Positions 17,909 to 27,791 of a stretch of 64,000 bases of DNA are shown one piece after another. The notes below the pieces were generated by a model. The model was not told the DNA's origin, searched no databases, and saw only the letters and a list, made by a program, of their open reading frames with translations. Positions within the stretch are counted from its first letter, which is position 1; each line of letters begins with the position of its first letter. The translations under genes and the position numbers were made by a program. Source of the DNA: Desulfopila aestuarii DSM 18488 (GTDB lineage: Bacteria > Desulfobacterota > Desulfobulbia > Desulfobulbales > Desulfocapsaceae); contig NZ_FRFE01000006.1 in the NCBI RefSeq assembly GCF_900143695.1, positions 1 through 64,000 on the forward strand, written 5' to 3'.

Positions 17909-18841
17909 TTAATCGAAAGTTGGCCGCGGATAGAGACCTGCCCGTTCAACAATCTCCGGAACCTTTTCTTCCCACTCAATAGCCATGATGTGAAAACCGG
18001 CCACGCCTTTCACTTCCTTTAAACGCTGGATCTGCTCCACTGCAATGTCAATGCCTTCCTGAGCCTGTTGCTTCTTCTCAACCCCTTGCAATCTTTCGAT
18101 CAACTCGTCTGGAACATCCATTCCCGGTACGGCGCGCTTCATATACTTTGCCATACCAACAGAACGCATGGGTGTTATGCCGGCCATTATATAAACCTGC
18201 TCGTCCAGGCCGCGTTCACGTACCCCCTCCATCCACTTCTCAAAACGGTCCATATTGTAGATGCACTGGGTCTGGATGAATTCCGCCCCGGCGGCAACCT
18301 TTTTGGCAAGTCGCGGCACCCTGATCTTGAAGGGATCGCCAAAAGGATTGGCGGCAGCGCCAACAAAGAATTTGGGCGGCACCTTGATCTCGTCACCACT
18401 TAGGAATTTCCCCTCGTCACGCATATGGCGAACAGTCTGGATCAACTGCATGGAATCAAGATCAAATACATTCTGGGCCTGACGATGATCGCCAAAACTC
18501 TGGTGATCGCCGGAAAGACAGAGCACATTATTAATGCCAAACGAGGCGGCACCGAGCAGGTCGCTCTGCAGGGCAATTCTGTTTCGGTCACGGGTAACCA
18601 TCTGCAGAACCGGCTCGAGGCCTTCATTCTTCAGGTGTACACAAGCAGCCAGACTGCAAATACGAGTAACAGATGTCTGGTTATCTGTGATGTTGATAGC
18701 ATCAACATGATTCTTGATAAGATGACCTTTCTCTATAATGTGGGCGGGGTCACTCGAACGTGGCGGCCCACACTCACTGGTAACAGCTATCTGACCGCTT
18801 TTGAAGACTTTCTCCAGCTTGCTTTCCGTTTTCAATTCCAC
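17909..18841 (-). CDS. metF: Methylenetetrahydrofolate reductase MetF (module 1)
   Basis: A 310-residue TIM-barrel enzyme of the MetF family: reduction of 5,10-methylene-THF to 5-methyl-THF, or the reverse in oxidative metabolism. Key segments are SECGPPRSSDP, NITDNQTSVTRICS, MVTRDRNRIALQSDLLGA, VLCLSGDHQSFGDH and EFIQTQCIYNMDRF. It is last in the order hdrA-mvhD-metV-metF, directly after metV (2-bp gap). In acetogens the same gene set encodes the MetVF complex joined to Hdr/Mvh subunits. A second copy lies at 43579 and a diverged third at 34918. Confidence 0.93.
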   Translation of the reverse strand: MELKTESKLEKVFKSGQIAVTSECGPPRSSDPAHIIEKGHLIKNHVDAINITDNQTSVTRICSLAACVHLKNEGLEPVLQMVTRDRNRIALQSDLLGAASFGINNVLCLSGDHQSFGDHRQAQNVFDLDSMQLIQTVRHMRDEGKFLSGDEIKVPPKFFVGAAANPFGDPFKIRVPRLAKKVAAGAEFIQTQCIYNMDRFEKWMEGVRERGLDEQVYIMAGITPMRSVGMAKYMKRAVPGMDVPDELIERLQGVEKKQQAQEGIDIAVEQIQRLKEVKGVAGFHIMAIEWEEKVPEIVERAGLYPRPTFD

Positions 18842-18843
18842 GA

Positions 18844-19506
18844 TTAAAAGCCCTCCAGTATAAAAGATCTCGGCCCGCCTGACCTGTCTTTCGACCAGTC
18901 CTTGATGCTGCTCAGCTTTTCATAGTTTTCAAGTTTGCCGATGGCGTCAAGCCGATCGATAATAAGCTGCCATGCACAGTCAACATCCTTGGAAATTTCA
19001 CACTTGCCACTGGTTGAACCGCCACACGGGCCGTTCAACACCCTTTTGGCACAACGGCTCACCGGACAGACGCCAGCGGTGAGCCCCAGCACACAGTCGC
19101 CACAAGCTTGGCATTTCTCAGTGAAATGACCAGCTTTTATAACGTCGCCAAGAAAGGTGGTGTTCAACGCGGGGTAGATAGGAATTGAAGAGTATTTGGT
19201 AGCCATGAACTGTACCCCAATCCCGCAGGCAAGACTGAGTACTGCTTCGGATTTAACAACAAGATCCTGGGTCTTCTCAAAAAACTCATGTTCACATTGC
19301 CGCTCAATACCGCTGTCGACAAATTCGATTTCGACCCCTTCCTGAGTGGCCTTCATCCTAAGCAGCGAGGCAAGAATCTCAGCTTCTTTGTTGCCCCCCT
19401 GATGGCAGACAGCCACGCAGGTATTACAGCCAAAAACCGTGACGTTTTTGTGCTGTTTGACCATCTCCCATATTTCTTCCAATGGCTTCTGTTCACCTAC
19501 TATCAT
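18844..19506 (-). CDS. metV: Methylenetetrahydrofolate reductase C-terminal / zinc-binding subunit MetV (module 1)
   Basis: A 220-residue MetV-type protein: an N-terminal FGCNTCVAVCHQGG segment, then a cysteine-rich part with CQACGDCVLGLTAGVCPVSRCAKRVLNGPCGG. In Moorella and related bacteria MetV is the partner of MetF and bridges to HdrA. ATG 19506 is preceded by AAGGAG. It lies between mvhD and metF in one transcription unit. Confidence 0.9.
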   Translation of the reverse strand: MIVGEQKPLEEIWEMVKQHKNVTVFGCNTCVAVCHQGGNKEAEILASLLRMKATQEGVEIEFVDSGIERQCEHEFFEKTQDLVVKSEAVLSLACGIGVQFMATKYSSIPIYPALNTTFLGDVIKAGHFTEKCQACGDCVLGLTAGVCPVSRCAKRVLNGPCGGSTSGKCEISKDVDCAWQLIIDRLDAIGKLENYEKLSSIKDWSKDRSGGPRSFILEGF

Positions 19507-19555
19507 AGTATTTCGACTCCTTGATCAATACCGAGTTCTCAATCAAACTAATTTA

Positions 19556-20083
19556 TTAGGCTGGCTGCTCTTCTGTTTTCGTGACGCTTTTGCCGCCTTT
19601 TTTCTTCAAAGCAAGCCAGATGGGCGACGGCCCGAGTTCCTGAACTTTTTGGGTAAACTCTGTACAGATCTCGGCCCATCGTGGCCCCATCGCTGCCGAG
19701 AGATTGAAAAAATGCAGTCGCTGTGAATCGATCCCCACAGACTCAAGTAGACCATGCAGCCGTTGTACTCTTTTTTTCGCGTTGAGATTTCCTTCCAGGA
19801 AATGACATTGACCCTCAAGTCAGCCGGCAACGAACACGCCATCAACTCCGCGTTCAAAGGCTCGCAGCACATAGGAATGGTCAAGCTTGCCGGTACATGG
19901 CAGCCGAACCACCTTAACATTATAGGGATATGAAAGCCGCATAACCCCTGCCAGATCGGCAGCGGCGAATGCACAATAATGGCAGGCAAATGCGATAATA
20001 TTTGCCTGCCAGTCGGCGGGTATATCCTGGGATTTAGTCTCGGGGCTCACCCGTTCTGTAACTTTTTCCTCACCAGGTGCCAT
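19556..20083 (-). CDS. mvhD: MvhD-type hydrogenase iron-sulfur subunit, selenoprotein (module 1, Sec88)
   Basis: A 175-residue frame from ATG 20083 (AAGGAG upstream) includes TGA at 19820-19822 read as Sec88. The N-terminal half has FACHYCAFAAADLAG (Cys pair intact) and PCTGKLD. The UGA sits in VAG-U-LEGQCHFLEGN, where MvhD proteins carry Cys in GCxxGDCHY. A perfect 6-bp hairpin lies 16 nt downstream. MvhD carries a [2Fe-2S] cluster and passes electrons to HdrA; it may link MetVF to HdrA here. The tail after residue 140 (KKKGGKSVTKTEEQPA) is basic and longer than in the second copy. Confidence 0.88.
19787..19803 (-). other. SECIS-like hairpin of mvhD (module 1)
   Basis: On the minus strand ATTTCC / GGAAAT form a 6-bp stem with loop TGGAA, 16 nt after the in-frame TGA. 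Spacing, stem length and a GG in the loop agree with bacterial SECIS elements. Confidence 0.7.
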
Positions 20084-20106
20084 ACCTTCTCCTTGTGTTG
20101 AAAATA

Positions 20107-23100
20107 TCAGTCAATTTCCGTTGCAGCGTCGATCATTGCCTTAATCTGGTCATCTCTGAAAAAGTTAACCTGAAAGGCCTTCGCCGGACAGACACCGGCA
20201 CAGATTCCGCAGCCGGTACATTTGACCTCATTATGGCTTACCATGCCGTCTTCATCGATAAAGGGCGAGCCGAAAGGACAGGCCCGGAAGCACGCGAGAC
20301 AGGACATGCAGATATCACGGTTATGTTTCGAAATTACACCGGAAACCGAGAGTTTTTCGTGGGAGAGCAGAGCTCCTACCCTGCCGGCACCCGCCAGCGA
20401 CTGGGCAATGGTTTCCTCAAGGTTCTTTGGTGCATGGGCAAGTCCAGCCAGGAAGAAACCCTCGCTGGGAAAATCAACCGGGCGCAGTTTAACATGAGCC
20501 TCAAGGAAGAAACGGTCGAGGTTGCATGTCAACTTGTACTTTTTGGAGACATCCTCCACATCGTCCTGGGGTCGCAACCCGGTGGAGAGTATCACGTAAT
20601 CAGCGTCAACAGCCATTTCCCGACCTAGAATCTTGCTGTCAAACTTCACCCTGCAGGCCCCGTCCACCACCTCGACTTCCGGTCGTTGCTCTGGAACGAA
20701 GAGAAAAAAGAGCACGCCAAGATCGCGAGCTTTTTTATAATATTCCTCTTTTAAGCCATACGCTCGCATATCACGATAAAGAACAACTACCTGCGCTTCA
20801 GGTGCCTTCTCCTTAATGAAGATGGCGTTTTTCAATGCATCCTGGCAGCAGATACGCGAACAGTAATTATCCGGTTCCTCACGTGAGCCGACACACTGGA
20901 TCATCACATACGTTTCGTCATTTTTCGGATCACGCTCAGCTAACATATCTTCAAGACTTCGCTGGGTAATAATCCGATCCGAGGTTCCGTAAGCATACTG
21001 GGTCGGTTCATATTCAACACCTCCAGTGGCAAGGAGAATCGCACCATGTTCGATGGTGGCACCGCTTGCCAAACGGGTGACGAAATTGCCAACAAAACCA
21101 TCCGTATTGGCTACCGTAGTTCCCATATGCAGGGTAATCCGCTCATCTGCCTTAACCTTTTCAATAAGGTCGAGAAGAAAGGCCTGAACATCATCACCTT
21201 CCAGAGTGCGACGTACTCTTTTCACCAGACCACCCAGCTCATCGGTCCGTTCAATCAAATGGACACCATAGCCCTGCTGGCTAAGAGACAGAGCGGCAGT
21301 CATTCCTGCCACGCCACCACCAACGACCATGGCGTGATGGGTAACGCCAACTGAAGCCTGTTGTACCGGGTCGAGCAGCCGGGCTTTGGCCACATTCATC
21401 TTGACGATCTCAAGCGCTTTCTCAGTGGCATGCTCCTTATCGTTCATGTGACACCAGGAACATTGCTCGCGGATATCGGCCAGTTCGAAGAGAAACTTAT
21501 TGAGTCCCACCTCTCGGATGGTATCCATAAAGAGTGGAGAGTGGGTCCGGGGAGTACAGGAGGCAATCACCACCCGGTTGAGCCCCTTCTCCTTGATAAT
21601 ATCTTTCACCTTGGCCTGACCGTCCGGAGCGCAAGCGTAGATTATCGTTTCACTGTGCGTGACATTGGCTTCCTTGGCTGCTTCATCCGCCACTTTTTGG
21701 ACATCTACAGTGCCAGCTATATTGACACCGCAGTGACAGACAAAGACCCCGACTTTTGGTTCCTCACCGGTTATGTCCCGCTCATCGGGCAACACAACCT
21801 CCTCCACCTCGGTCCCTCTGCTCTCACCGAGCAATGCCATAGCTTTAGCTGCTGAACCACTTCCCTGAACTACCGTCTCGGGAATATCTTTAGGTCCCTG
21901 GTAAATACCGGCCACAAAGATGCCCTTGCGGCTCGTCTCCACCGGTGTCAATTTGGATGTTTTAGCAAATCCGTACTCATCCGTTTCTATCCCGAATATC
22001 TTGGCAAACTCTGCCGCCTCGTCACGGGGCTCAAAGCCGATGGAAAGCACAACCATATCAAATTCTTCATTAACCAGCTTGCCGTCTTCATCAACATAAT
22101 GGATGTAAAGATTTTTTGTGTCAGGATCCTCCAAAACCTCAGAGACCATTGCACGTTTGTAACGGACACCGGAGACATTTTTCGCTTTGTCGATAAATTT
22201 GTCGAAATCCTTACCAAAAGCGCGCAACTCCATATAGAAGACGGTCTGTTCGACTCCTGGGTCATGCTCTTTGGCAATGATGCACTGCTTGGCGGCGTAC
22301 ATACAGCAGACCGAGGAACACCATGGGTTGGCGTTATGCTCGTTTCGTGAACCAACACACTGAATCCATGCTATTTTTTTCGGAGAGTCTTCATCGCTTG
22401 GCCGGGCTACATGGCCACCACATGGACCCGAGGCAGAGAGTAACCTTTCAAACTGCAGAGCAGTCACCACATTCTTGTGGCGGCCATAACCAAATTCCTG
22501 GCGAATGGCCGGATCATAGGTTTTCAGACCGGGTGTTAAAATAACCGAACCAACCTCTACCTGATATTCCTTATCGGTGTCTTCAAAATTGATGGCATTG
22601 GCGTCGCACGCCTTTTCACACTTACGACACACGCCTTTGGTGAGATAGAGACAGTGAGCACTGTCAATCGCCCGAGTGTTAGGTACGGCCTGGGGAAAAA
22701 GGGCGTAGATGGCACGCCGGTTATTGAGGCCCTGATTGAAGTAGTCGGGTACTCGACTTGGGCACGCCGTCTCGCAAGCGCCACAACCGGTACATCGCTC
22801 AGCATCAACGTAGCGAGCTTTCTCGGTGATCGTGACGGTGAAATTTCCTTCCTCGCCCTCGATCTTGCTGACTCGTGCAAGTGTATGTAATTTAATATTG
22901 GCATGTCGACTGCTCTCGACCATGCGCGGCGATATCATGCACATCGCACAATCGCCGGTGGGGAAGGTTTTATCGAGCCGCGACATGGTACCGCCGATGG
23001 ACGGCTCGTCATTGATCATATGGACCAGGAGTCCACTGTTGGCGAGATCAAGCGATGCCTGCATCCCCCCTATTCCCGAGCCAACGACCAGTACAGAACC

Positions 23101-23142
23101 AACATTATGCTTCCGTTCCTGTCCGGGGGTAATTCTTGTCAA
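20107..23142 (-). CDS. hdrA: Heterodisulfide reductase subunit A-like flavoprotein HdrA (module 1)
   Basis: A 1011-residue double-length HdrA. The first FAD-binding Rossmann fold is at about 16-30 (VLVVGSGIGGMQASLDLA), followed by DKTFPTGDCAMCMISPRMVE, ferredoxin motifs CTGCGACETACP and CRKCEKACD, and SSVCCMYAAKQCIIAKEHD. A second FAD fold is near 640 (AMVVGGGVAGMTAAL). Two C-terminal ferredoxin motifs follow, CMSCLACFRACP and CTGCGICAGVCP. The start is TTG 23142 with strong AAAGGAGG. It is the flavin site for electron bifurcation or confurcation. No HdrB/HdrC lies beside it, unlike module 2. Confidence 0.93.
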   Translation of the reverse strand: MTRITPGQERKHNVGSVLVVGSGIGGMQASLDLANSGLLVHMINDEPSIGGTMSRLDKTFPTGDCAMCMISPRMVESSRHANIKLHTLARVSKIEGEEGNFTVTITEKARYVDAERCTGCGACETACPSRVPDYFNQGLNNRRAIYALFPQAVPNTRAIDSAHCLYLTKGVCRKCEKACDANAINFEDTDKEYQVEVGSVILTPGLKTYDPAIRQEFGYGRHKNVVTALQFERLLSASGPCGGHVARPSDEDSPKKIAWIQCVGSRNEHNANPWCSSVCCMYAAKQCIIAKEHDPGVEQTVFYMELRAFGKDFDKFIDKAKNVSGVRYKRAMVSEVLEDPDTKNLYIHYVDEDGKLVNEEFDMVVLSIGFEPRDEAAEFAKIFGIETDEYGFAKTSKLTPVETSRKGIFVAGIYQGPKDIPETVVQGSGSAAKAMALLGESRGTEVEEVVLPDERDITGEEPKVGVFVCHCGVNIAGTVDVQKVADEAAKEANVTHSETIIYACAPDGQAKVKDIIKEKGLNRVVIASCTPRTHSPLFMDTIREVGLNKFLFELADIREQCSWCHMNDKEHATEKALEIVKMNVAKARLLDPVQQASVGVTHHAMVVGGGVAGMTAALSLSQQGYGVHLIERTDELGGLVKRVRRTLEGDDVQAFLLDLIEKVKADERITLHMGTTVANTDGFVGNFVTRLASGATIEHGAILLATGGVEYEPTQYAYGTSDRIITQRSLEDMLAERDPKNDETYVMIQCVGSREEPDNYCSRICCQDALKNAIFIKEKAPEAQVVVLYRDMRAYGLKEEYYKKARDLGVLFFLFVPEQRPEVEVVDGACRVKFDSKILGREMAVDADYVILSTGLRPQDDVEDVSKKYKLTCNLDRFFLEAHVKLRPVDFPSEGFFLAGLAHAPKNLEETIAQSLAGAGRVGALLSHEKLSVSGVISKHNRDICMSCLACFRACPFGSPFIDEDGMVSHNEVKCTGCGICAGVCPAKAFQVNFFRDDQIKAMIDAATEID

Positions 23143-23687
23143 AGCAAGCCCTCCTTTAGGTGCGTTCCCGGCAGATTCAGGATGCTGAACATTCTGTAAT
23201 CACCAGCATCTTTGCGGGTATTGATCAGAAGACGACGATTAAATCTTAGAACTCGTTACTGCCAGCAGATGGCAGTATAATACAGAATGTTTGTTATGAT
23301 AAATGATTTTTATGATTGATACTATATTGTCAGTCATTTAGTAGAAAAATGTCACATCGTAGAAACTACAATATACCCGGCTACTATCCCACAACGCCAG
23401 TTGAAAAGCAACCAGCCTCCACAGTATAGTGACTTCATTCAGATGTTTTTTCAATAAACCTGAAAGATATCCAAGATCAATAATGCATCATCATGGCCAG
23501 CAATTGTTTTATCAGAAGGTAATAAAATCCTGCAGAGCACCAAGCTACGCTCACACACCTGATCCGGCCTTAGCAACCGATAAATAATTGTTTCAAATTA
23601 ACAACACCTATATTACCATTGCCCGGAAACACGGTTTTCATTACAGGTAATTCCCTTGAATTACCCGATGTACTACAGGAGTCTATC
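23143..23687. promoter_or_regulatory. Intergenic region between divergent hdrA and a sensor kinase, with a dyad
   Basis: No gene is seen. A perfect dyad TACTGCCA-GCAGA-TGGCAGTA lies at 23257-23277, about 115 bp upstream of the hdrA start, and could be an operator. An imperfect dyad TGATA-N6-TGTCA lies about 50 bp further right. The stretch from 23400 to 23687 holds only unremarkable AT-rich sequence and the kinase leader. Confidence 0.35.
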
Positions 23688-25163
23688 ATGGTTAAGGATT
23701 TACCAGATCTCGGTCTCATCACTCCACATATTCTCGTTGTCGACGATGAACAGCGCATTCGGGATGCCTGCAGGATGGTTCTCACGTCGATGGGGTTCAC
23801 AGTTGAAACCGCAAGCGACGGTCCTAAAGGTCTAGATCTCATAGAGGAGAAACATTTTGACATTCTCCTGCTTGATCTGATGATGCCCAACATGTCAGGC
23901 TTTGAGGTGCTGACCCGGGTACGCGACATCGACCCTGACACCGTTGTCATCGTCATCACCGGCTACGCCACACTCGAACATTCCATTGAGGCCATGAAAA
24001 AAGGGGCCTTTGACTTTATCCCCAAACCCTTCACTCCTGACCAGCTTCGGGCCGTAGTCAGCAAATCGCTTCGCTATACCCACGCTCTGCAGGATATCGT
24101 CACCAGTAAATCGCGGATGCGTGTTATGGTCAACCGGTTGATGGACGGGGTAATGACCACCGACAGTGATAAACGCATCGTTCTCGCCAACCCGGCCTTT
24201 CGGCACATGATAGGTTTCAAGGGCAGCACCATGGTTGGGAGTCTTGTCAGCGAAACAATCACCGATGAAACTCTGCTCAAGGCCGTTGACCAAGCCCTTG
24301 CCACCCCGCCAGGGTCTTTTTCCGAAATCGTCCATGAATTGAGTATTCCCGGCTCTGGAATCGATGGGGAAAAGATATTCAGCGTCCGTTGCTCTCCTTT
24401 CCGGGGCCGTACCGATCACAATATCGGCACCATAACCGTTTTGCACGACATCACAGCCGTAAAAAAGATGGACCAGATGAAGTCCGACTTCGTTTCCATG
24501 GTTTCGCATGAAATTAGAAGCCCGATCAACTCTCTTTTGATGCAGCTGAAAATCATACTCGACGGCTTAGCTGGTGAAACCACTCCGAAACAGCGTGAGA
24601 TTCTTGAGCGAGCAACCGATAAAATGCTCAATCTCAACAACTTGGTCACAGAACTTCTTGACCTTTCGAGAATAGAATCGGGGCTGGTCGCCCACGAAAA
24701 AGAGCTAGTCGATATAGCCGGGCTGTTAAGCGAGCAGAAAATTTTTCATACGCCCTATGCCCAGAAGAAGCAGATGGAAATCGAGCTGACCATCGAAAAT
24801 AATCTGCCTAAAATTCTCGCCAATCCACGCCATATGGACGAGGTACTCTCCAATCTTATTACCAATGCCATCAAGTACTCTCCTGAAGGAGGCTCGATTC
24901 GCATCTCGGCAGGGGTAAAGAGTGAGTGCCTGAGCATTGAGGTTGCCGATTCCGGTTTCGGCATTCCAGAAGAGGATCTCGACAAAATTTTTTCCCGCTT
25001 CTACCGGGTCAAAGACTCCAACACTCGCACCATCCACGGTACAGGCCTAGGACTGGCCATTGTCAAATCGATTATCGATTCACTACATGGCTCCATCACG
25101 GTAAAGAGTGCTCCCGGTGAGGGCACGGAGTTTTCCATTCTGTTGCCTTACAACGTGCATTGA
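23688..25163 (+). CDS. REC-PAS-histidine kinase (linked to module 1)
   Basis: A 491-residue soluble protein. The N-terminal receiver domain (about 10-125; ILVVDDEQRIRDA, phospho-Asp in ILLLDLMMPNMSG) is followed by PAS (about 145-255), HisKA (FVSMVSHEIRSPINSLL) and HATPase (NLITNAIKYSPEGG, DSGFGIPEEDLDKIFSRFYR, GTGLGLAIVK). ATG 23688 with AGGAG is preferred to an earlier ATG at 23619. It is divergent from hdrA-mvhD-metVF. A protein of the same layout follows module 2 at 45138, which suggests that each module has its own sensor. No DNA-binding output is present. Confidence 0.85.
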   Translation: MVKDLPDLGLITPHILVVDDEQRIRDACRMVLTSMGFTVETASDGPKGLDLIEEKHFDILLLDLMMPNMSGFEVLTRVRDIDPDTVVIVITGYATLEHSIEAMKKGAFDFIPKPFTPDQLRAVVSKSLRYTHALQDIVTSKSRMRVMVNRLMDGVMTTDSDKRIVLANPAFRHMIGFKGSTMVGSLVSETITDETLLKAVDQALATPPGSFSEIVHELSIPGSGIDGEKIFSVRCSPFRGRTDHNIGTITVLHDITAVKKMDQMKSDFVSMVSHEIRSPINSLLMQLKIILDGLAGETTPKQREILERATDKMLNLNNLVTELLDLSRIESGLVAHEKELVDIAGLLSEQKIFHTPYAQKKQMEIELTIENNLPKILANPRHMDEVLSNLITNAIKYSPEGGSIRISAGVKSECLSIEVADSGFGIPEEDLDKIFSRFYRVKDSNTRTIHGTGLGLAIVKSIIDSLHGSITVKSAPGEGTEFSILLPYNVH

Positions 25164-25194
25164 CGAAAGGTGGCTTTGAAACAGACAGCTATCG

Positions 25195-26010
25195 TTAGTT
25201 GAGCAGCTTAAAGCCATGCCGCTCTGCCAACTTGGTGAACATGCCAACAAGTCCGGCACATAAAGAATAGATACCGTCGTTGCCGATATTCTGGTCAACA
25301 GTCGCATCAAAATAGATGTTGAGAGTAGAGTCCAGCCCCTCGTCCGGCCGCCAATAGCAGATCATCACAGGAACGCGTGGCAGCGGCAGCAACACTACTG
25401 ACACATCAGCGGCAAAACGGCTCTCCACTTCCCGGCCTTGAAAAATTCCTACCATATCATGAAAAAGCTCAGGCCAGGCATCGGCAATTTTGCGGAGATC
25501 CTCTTCACAACGTTTTTGAAAAAGCCCATACCGCTCTCGTCCACCCTTCACCTCACGGTATGATATCCATTCTTCTTTTGGTGTGAGCCCTTTGCCGTAC
25601 AGAACATAGAGCAGATAGGGCACCACGACCCAGTTATTGATGTGAATATCTGAGGAAAAATTACCGTCTCGATCAACCCGAAACTCTTTCCCCATCACCT
25701 TGATGCAGAGTTTTCCTTGAGATACCCTGCCACCTGAACGAGCCGCAGCTTCGGCAAAATCGATATTTTTCAGCTGCGAGATGAGAAGACCGAGTTCCTT
25801 ATCGGTCTCATCCTCTGCCGGTTTTGCTTGCCCATCATCTACACTGCCAAGGCGTTGCTTCTCCGCTGACGAAAGGTACGGACATCCTTGAATAGATTTC
25901 CTGCCGGTAAACACAGCCCCGGCAAAAGCCAGACAGGTTTTTTCCCCACATTCACGGCAATTTGTTTTATTGAGTGCGGTAAAAATCTCCATGGCGTTAC
26001 GGGCCACCAT
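25195..26010 (-). CDS. DUF3786 protein with N-terminal Fe-S (CFeSP-like) domain
   Basis: A 271-residue protein. Residues 1-45 resemble the 4-Cys Fe-S domain of corrinoid proteins and related enzymes (NCRECGEKTCLAFAGAV ... GCPYL). The rest is a DUF3786-type domain with FRVDRDGNFSSDIHINNW, VPYLLYVLYGKG and LPRVPVMICYWRPDEG. Strong GGAGG precedes ATG 26010. The function of the family is unknown; it is common in anaerobes with corrinoid metabolism. It converges with the kinase gene. Confidence 0.7.
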   Translation of the reverse strand: MVARNAMEIFTALNKTNCRECGEKTCLAFAGAVFTGRKSIQGCPYLSSAEKQRLGSVDDGQAKPAEDETDKELGLLISQLKNIDFAEAAARSGGRVSQGKLCIKVMGKEFRVDRDGNFSSDIHINNWVVVPYLLYVLYGKGLTPKEEWISYREVKGGRERYGLFQKRCEEDLRKIADAWPELFHDMVGIFQGREVESRFAADVSVVLLPLPRVPVMICYWRPDEGLDSTLNIYFDATVDQNIGNDGIYSLCAGLVGMFTKLAERHGFKLLN

Positions 26011-26048
26011 TCCATACCTCCATGTTGTACCAGCAGATTTTTTTTAAT

Positions 26049-26405
26049 TCAGGGCAAGTCAGACCAGACAGCGAGTTCATTGCCGCTTGGCTCAGTAAAA
26101 TGGAACCTGCGCCCACCAGGAAAAGAAAAAATGGGTCGCACTATCCGCCCTGCAGCGGCTTCAACCCCGGCAAGAGTTGCTGATAGATTATCAGAATAGA
26201 GTACTATCAGTGCCGAACCACTTGCTGGAGCCGCCGCGAGATCCGCCAGATAGAAGCCGCCATCTATTCCCTGGCCGGAAAAGGCAACGTACTCAGGACC
26301 GTAATCAACAAATACCCAGCCAAAAGCCTCTGCAAAAAACTTCTTCGTTGCCTCGAGATCCCTGGCAGGAAACTCGACATAATTAATCGCATGATGCCGT
26401 TTCAC
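26049..26405 (-). CDS. VOC-superfamily protein (glyoxalase/bleomycin-resistance fold)
   Basis: A 118-residue single VOC domain of the short glyoxalase-like type: HHAINYVEFPARDLEATKKFFAEAFGW at the N-terminus and FHFTEPSGNELAVWSD at the C-terminus, giving the metal residues His and Glu. It is a cytoplasmic metal-dependent enzyme or binding protein of unknown substrate. It lies between the DUF3786 gene and the citrate synthase gene on the same strand. Confidence 0.8.
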   Translation of the reverse strand: MKRHHAINYVEFPARDLEATKKFFAEAFGWVFVDYGPEYVAFSGQGIDGGFYLADLAAAPASGSALIVLYSDNLSATLAGVEAAAGRIVRPIFSFPGGRRFHFTEPSGNELAVWSDLP

Positions 26406-26429
26406 GAAAAGGCTCCTTAAGCAACTCGT

Positions 26430-26454
26430 CGGGACTTGTCGAAAACAAGTCCCG
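26430..26454 (-). terminator. Stem-loop after citrate synthase gene
   Basis: CGGGACTTGT and ACAAGTCCCG form a perfect 10-bp stem around CGAAA, 50 bp past the gltA stop and 25 bp before the VOC start. No clear T-tract follows, so termination strength is uncertain; an mRNA-stabilising hairpin is the alternative. Confidence 0.6.
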
Positions 26455-26504
26455 GCATAACTCTATGGAAATGTGTGCGCGATCCTTTGTTTCCTTGTTA
26501 CAGC

Positions 26505-27791
26505 CTATCTTTGTTCCACGGGAACAAAGCTCCTGGTCGTCTCGCCGGTGTAAATCTGGCGTGGCCGGGAAATGCGCTGTTTATGGTCATGGAGTTCACG
26601 CCAGTTGGCAATCCAGCCAGGCATCCTGCCGATGGCAAACATGACTGGATACATGTTGAGCGGAATACCGACGGCCCGAAGCAGAATACCACTGTAAAAA
26701 TCGACGTTGGGATAGAGATTACGCTCCTTGAAGTAGTCATCCTGGAGCGTTTTGACCTCAAGCTCACGAGCTATATCCAGGAGTGGATCCTCCATATTCA
26801 ACGCCTTCAATACGTCATCCACCTGTTTTTTCAGAATCAGTGAGCGAGGATCGAAGTTTTTATACACCCTGTGCCCAAAACCCATCAAACGAAACGAATT
26901 GTTCTTGGCCTTGGCCATATTGATATAGTCAGTGATTGGGCGCCCAGAAGAACGGATCTCCTCAAGCATTTCAATAACTGCCATATTCGCCCCGCCATGC
27001 AGTGGTCCCCACAGCGCACAAACACCTGCCGAGACTGAACTGAACAGGTTGGCCCGGGAACTGCCGACCACGCGGACAGTGGAGGTTGAACAGTTCTGCT
27101 CGTGGTCAGCATGGAGGACCAGAAAGAGATTGAGCGCTTTCTCAACTACCGGCAACGGGATGTACTCCTGATACGGCTCGCTGAACATCATATGCAGAAA
27201 GTTCGCACAATAGCTCAGGTTAGGATTGGGATGATTAAACGGTTTACCGTTGGCGGTACGATAAGCCCATGCGGCAATTGTACGCACTTTTGACAACAGC
27301 AGTGCAGCCGTCCGGTCAAAACCAGGTCCGCTCGTATGTACCTGCAGCACTTCCGGATGAAAGCATGCCACCACATTCAACATCGAGGACAGGATAGCCA
27401 TGGGTGGCGCATCGGTAGGCAAACCGGCAAATTGGTGTTTCAGGTTTTCATGCAGAAAGGCGTGTTCACGAAGCGCGGCGGTGAAGACACGCAGTTGATC
27501 AGAATTGGGGAGTTCGCCATTTAAGATAAGATAGGCTGTCTCGACAAAGGTTGCCTTCTCGGCAATTTCCTCTATGGGGTAGCCACGATACCGCAAGATT
27601 CCTTTGCCGCCGTCGACAAAGGTTATCGAGGAGAAGCATGAACCGGTATTACCAAACCCCTGATCCATGGTGATGCAACCGGTCTCTTTACGCAGATGAG
27701 TAATGTCTATACAGCGTTCATTTTCCGATCCGGTAATAATATCATATTCAAACTGTTTTCCATCAAGGATTAGGGTAGCCTTTTCGCTCAT
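26505..27791 (-). CDS. gltA: Citrate synthase (Si type)
   Basis: A 428-residue enzyme condensing acetyl-CoA and oxaloacetate. Catalytic segments are visible: GPLHGGANMAVIEML (His), GFGHRVYKNFDPRS (His) and NVDFYSGILLRAVG (Asp). An N-terminal beta-domain (ATLILDGKQFEYDIITGSE) marks the type I bacterial enzyme. GGGAG lies 5 bp before ATG 27791, so this start is preferred to the in-frame ATG 12 bp upstream. It is monocistronic, with a stem-loop after it. Confidence 0.95.
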   Translation of the reverse strand: MSEKATLILDGKQFEYDIITGSENERCIDITHLRKETGCITMDQGFGNTGSCFSSITFVDGGKGILRYRGYPIEEIAEKATFVETAYLILNGELPNSDQLRVFTAALREHAFLHENLKHQFAGLPTDAPPMAILSSMLNVVACFHPEVLQVHTSGPGFDRTAALLLSKVRTIAAWAYRTANGKPFNHPNPNLSYCANFLHMMFSEPYQEYIPLPVVEKALNLFLVLHADHEQNCSTSTVRVVGSSRANLFSSVSAGVCALWGPLHGGANMAVIEMLEEIRSSGRPITDYINMAKAKNNSFRLMGFGHRVYKNFDPRSLILKKQVDDVLKALNMEDPLLDIARELEVKTLQDDYFKERNLYPNVDFYSGILLRAVGIPLNMYPVMFAIGRMPGWIANWRELHDHKQRISRPRQIYTGETTRSFVPVEQR

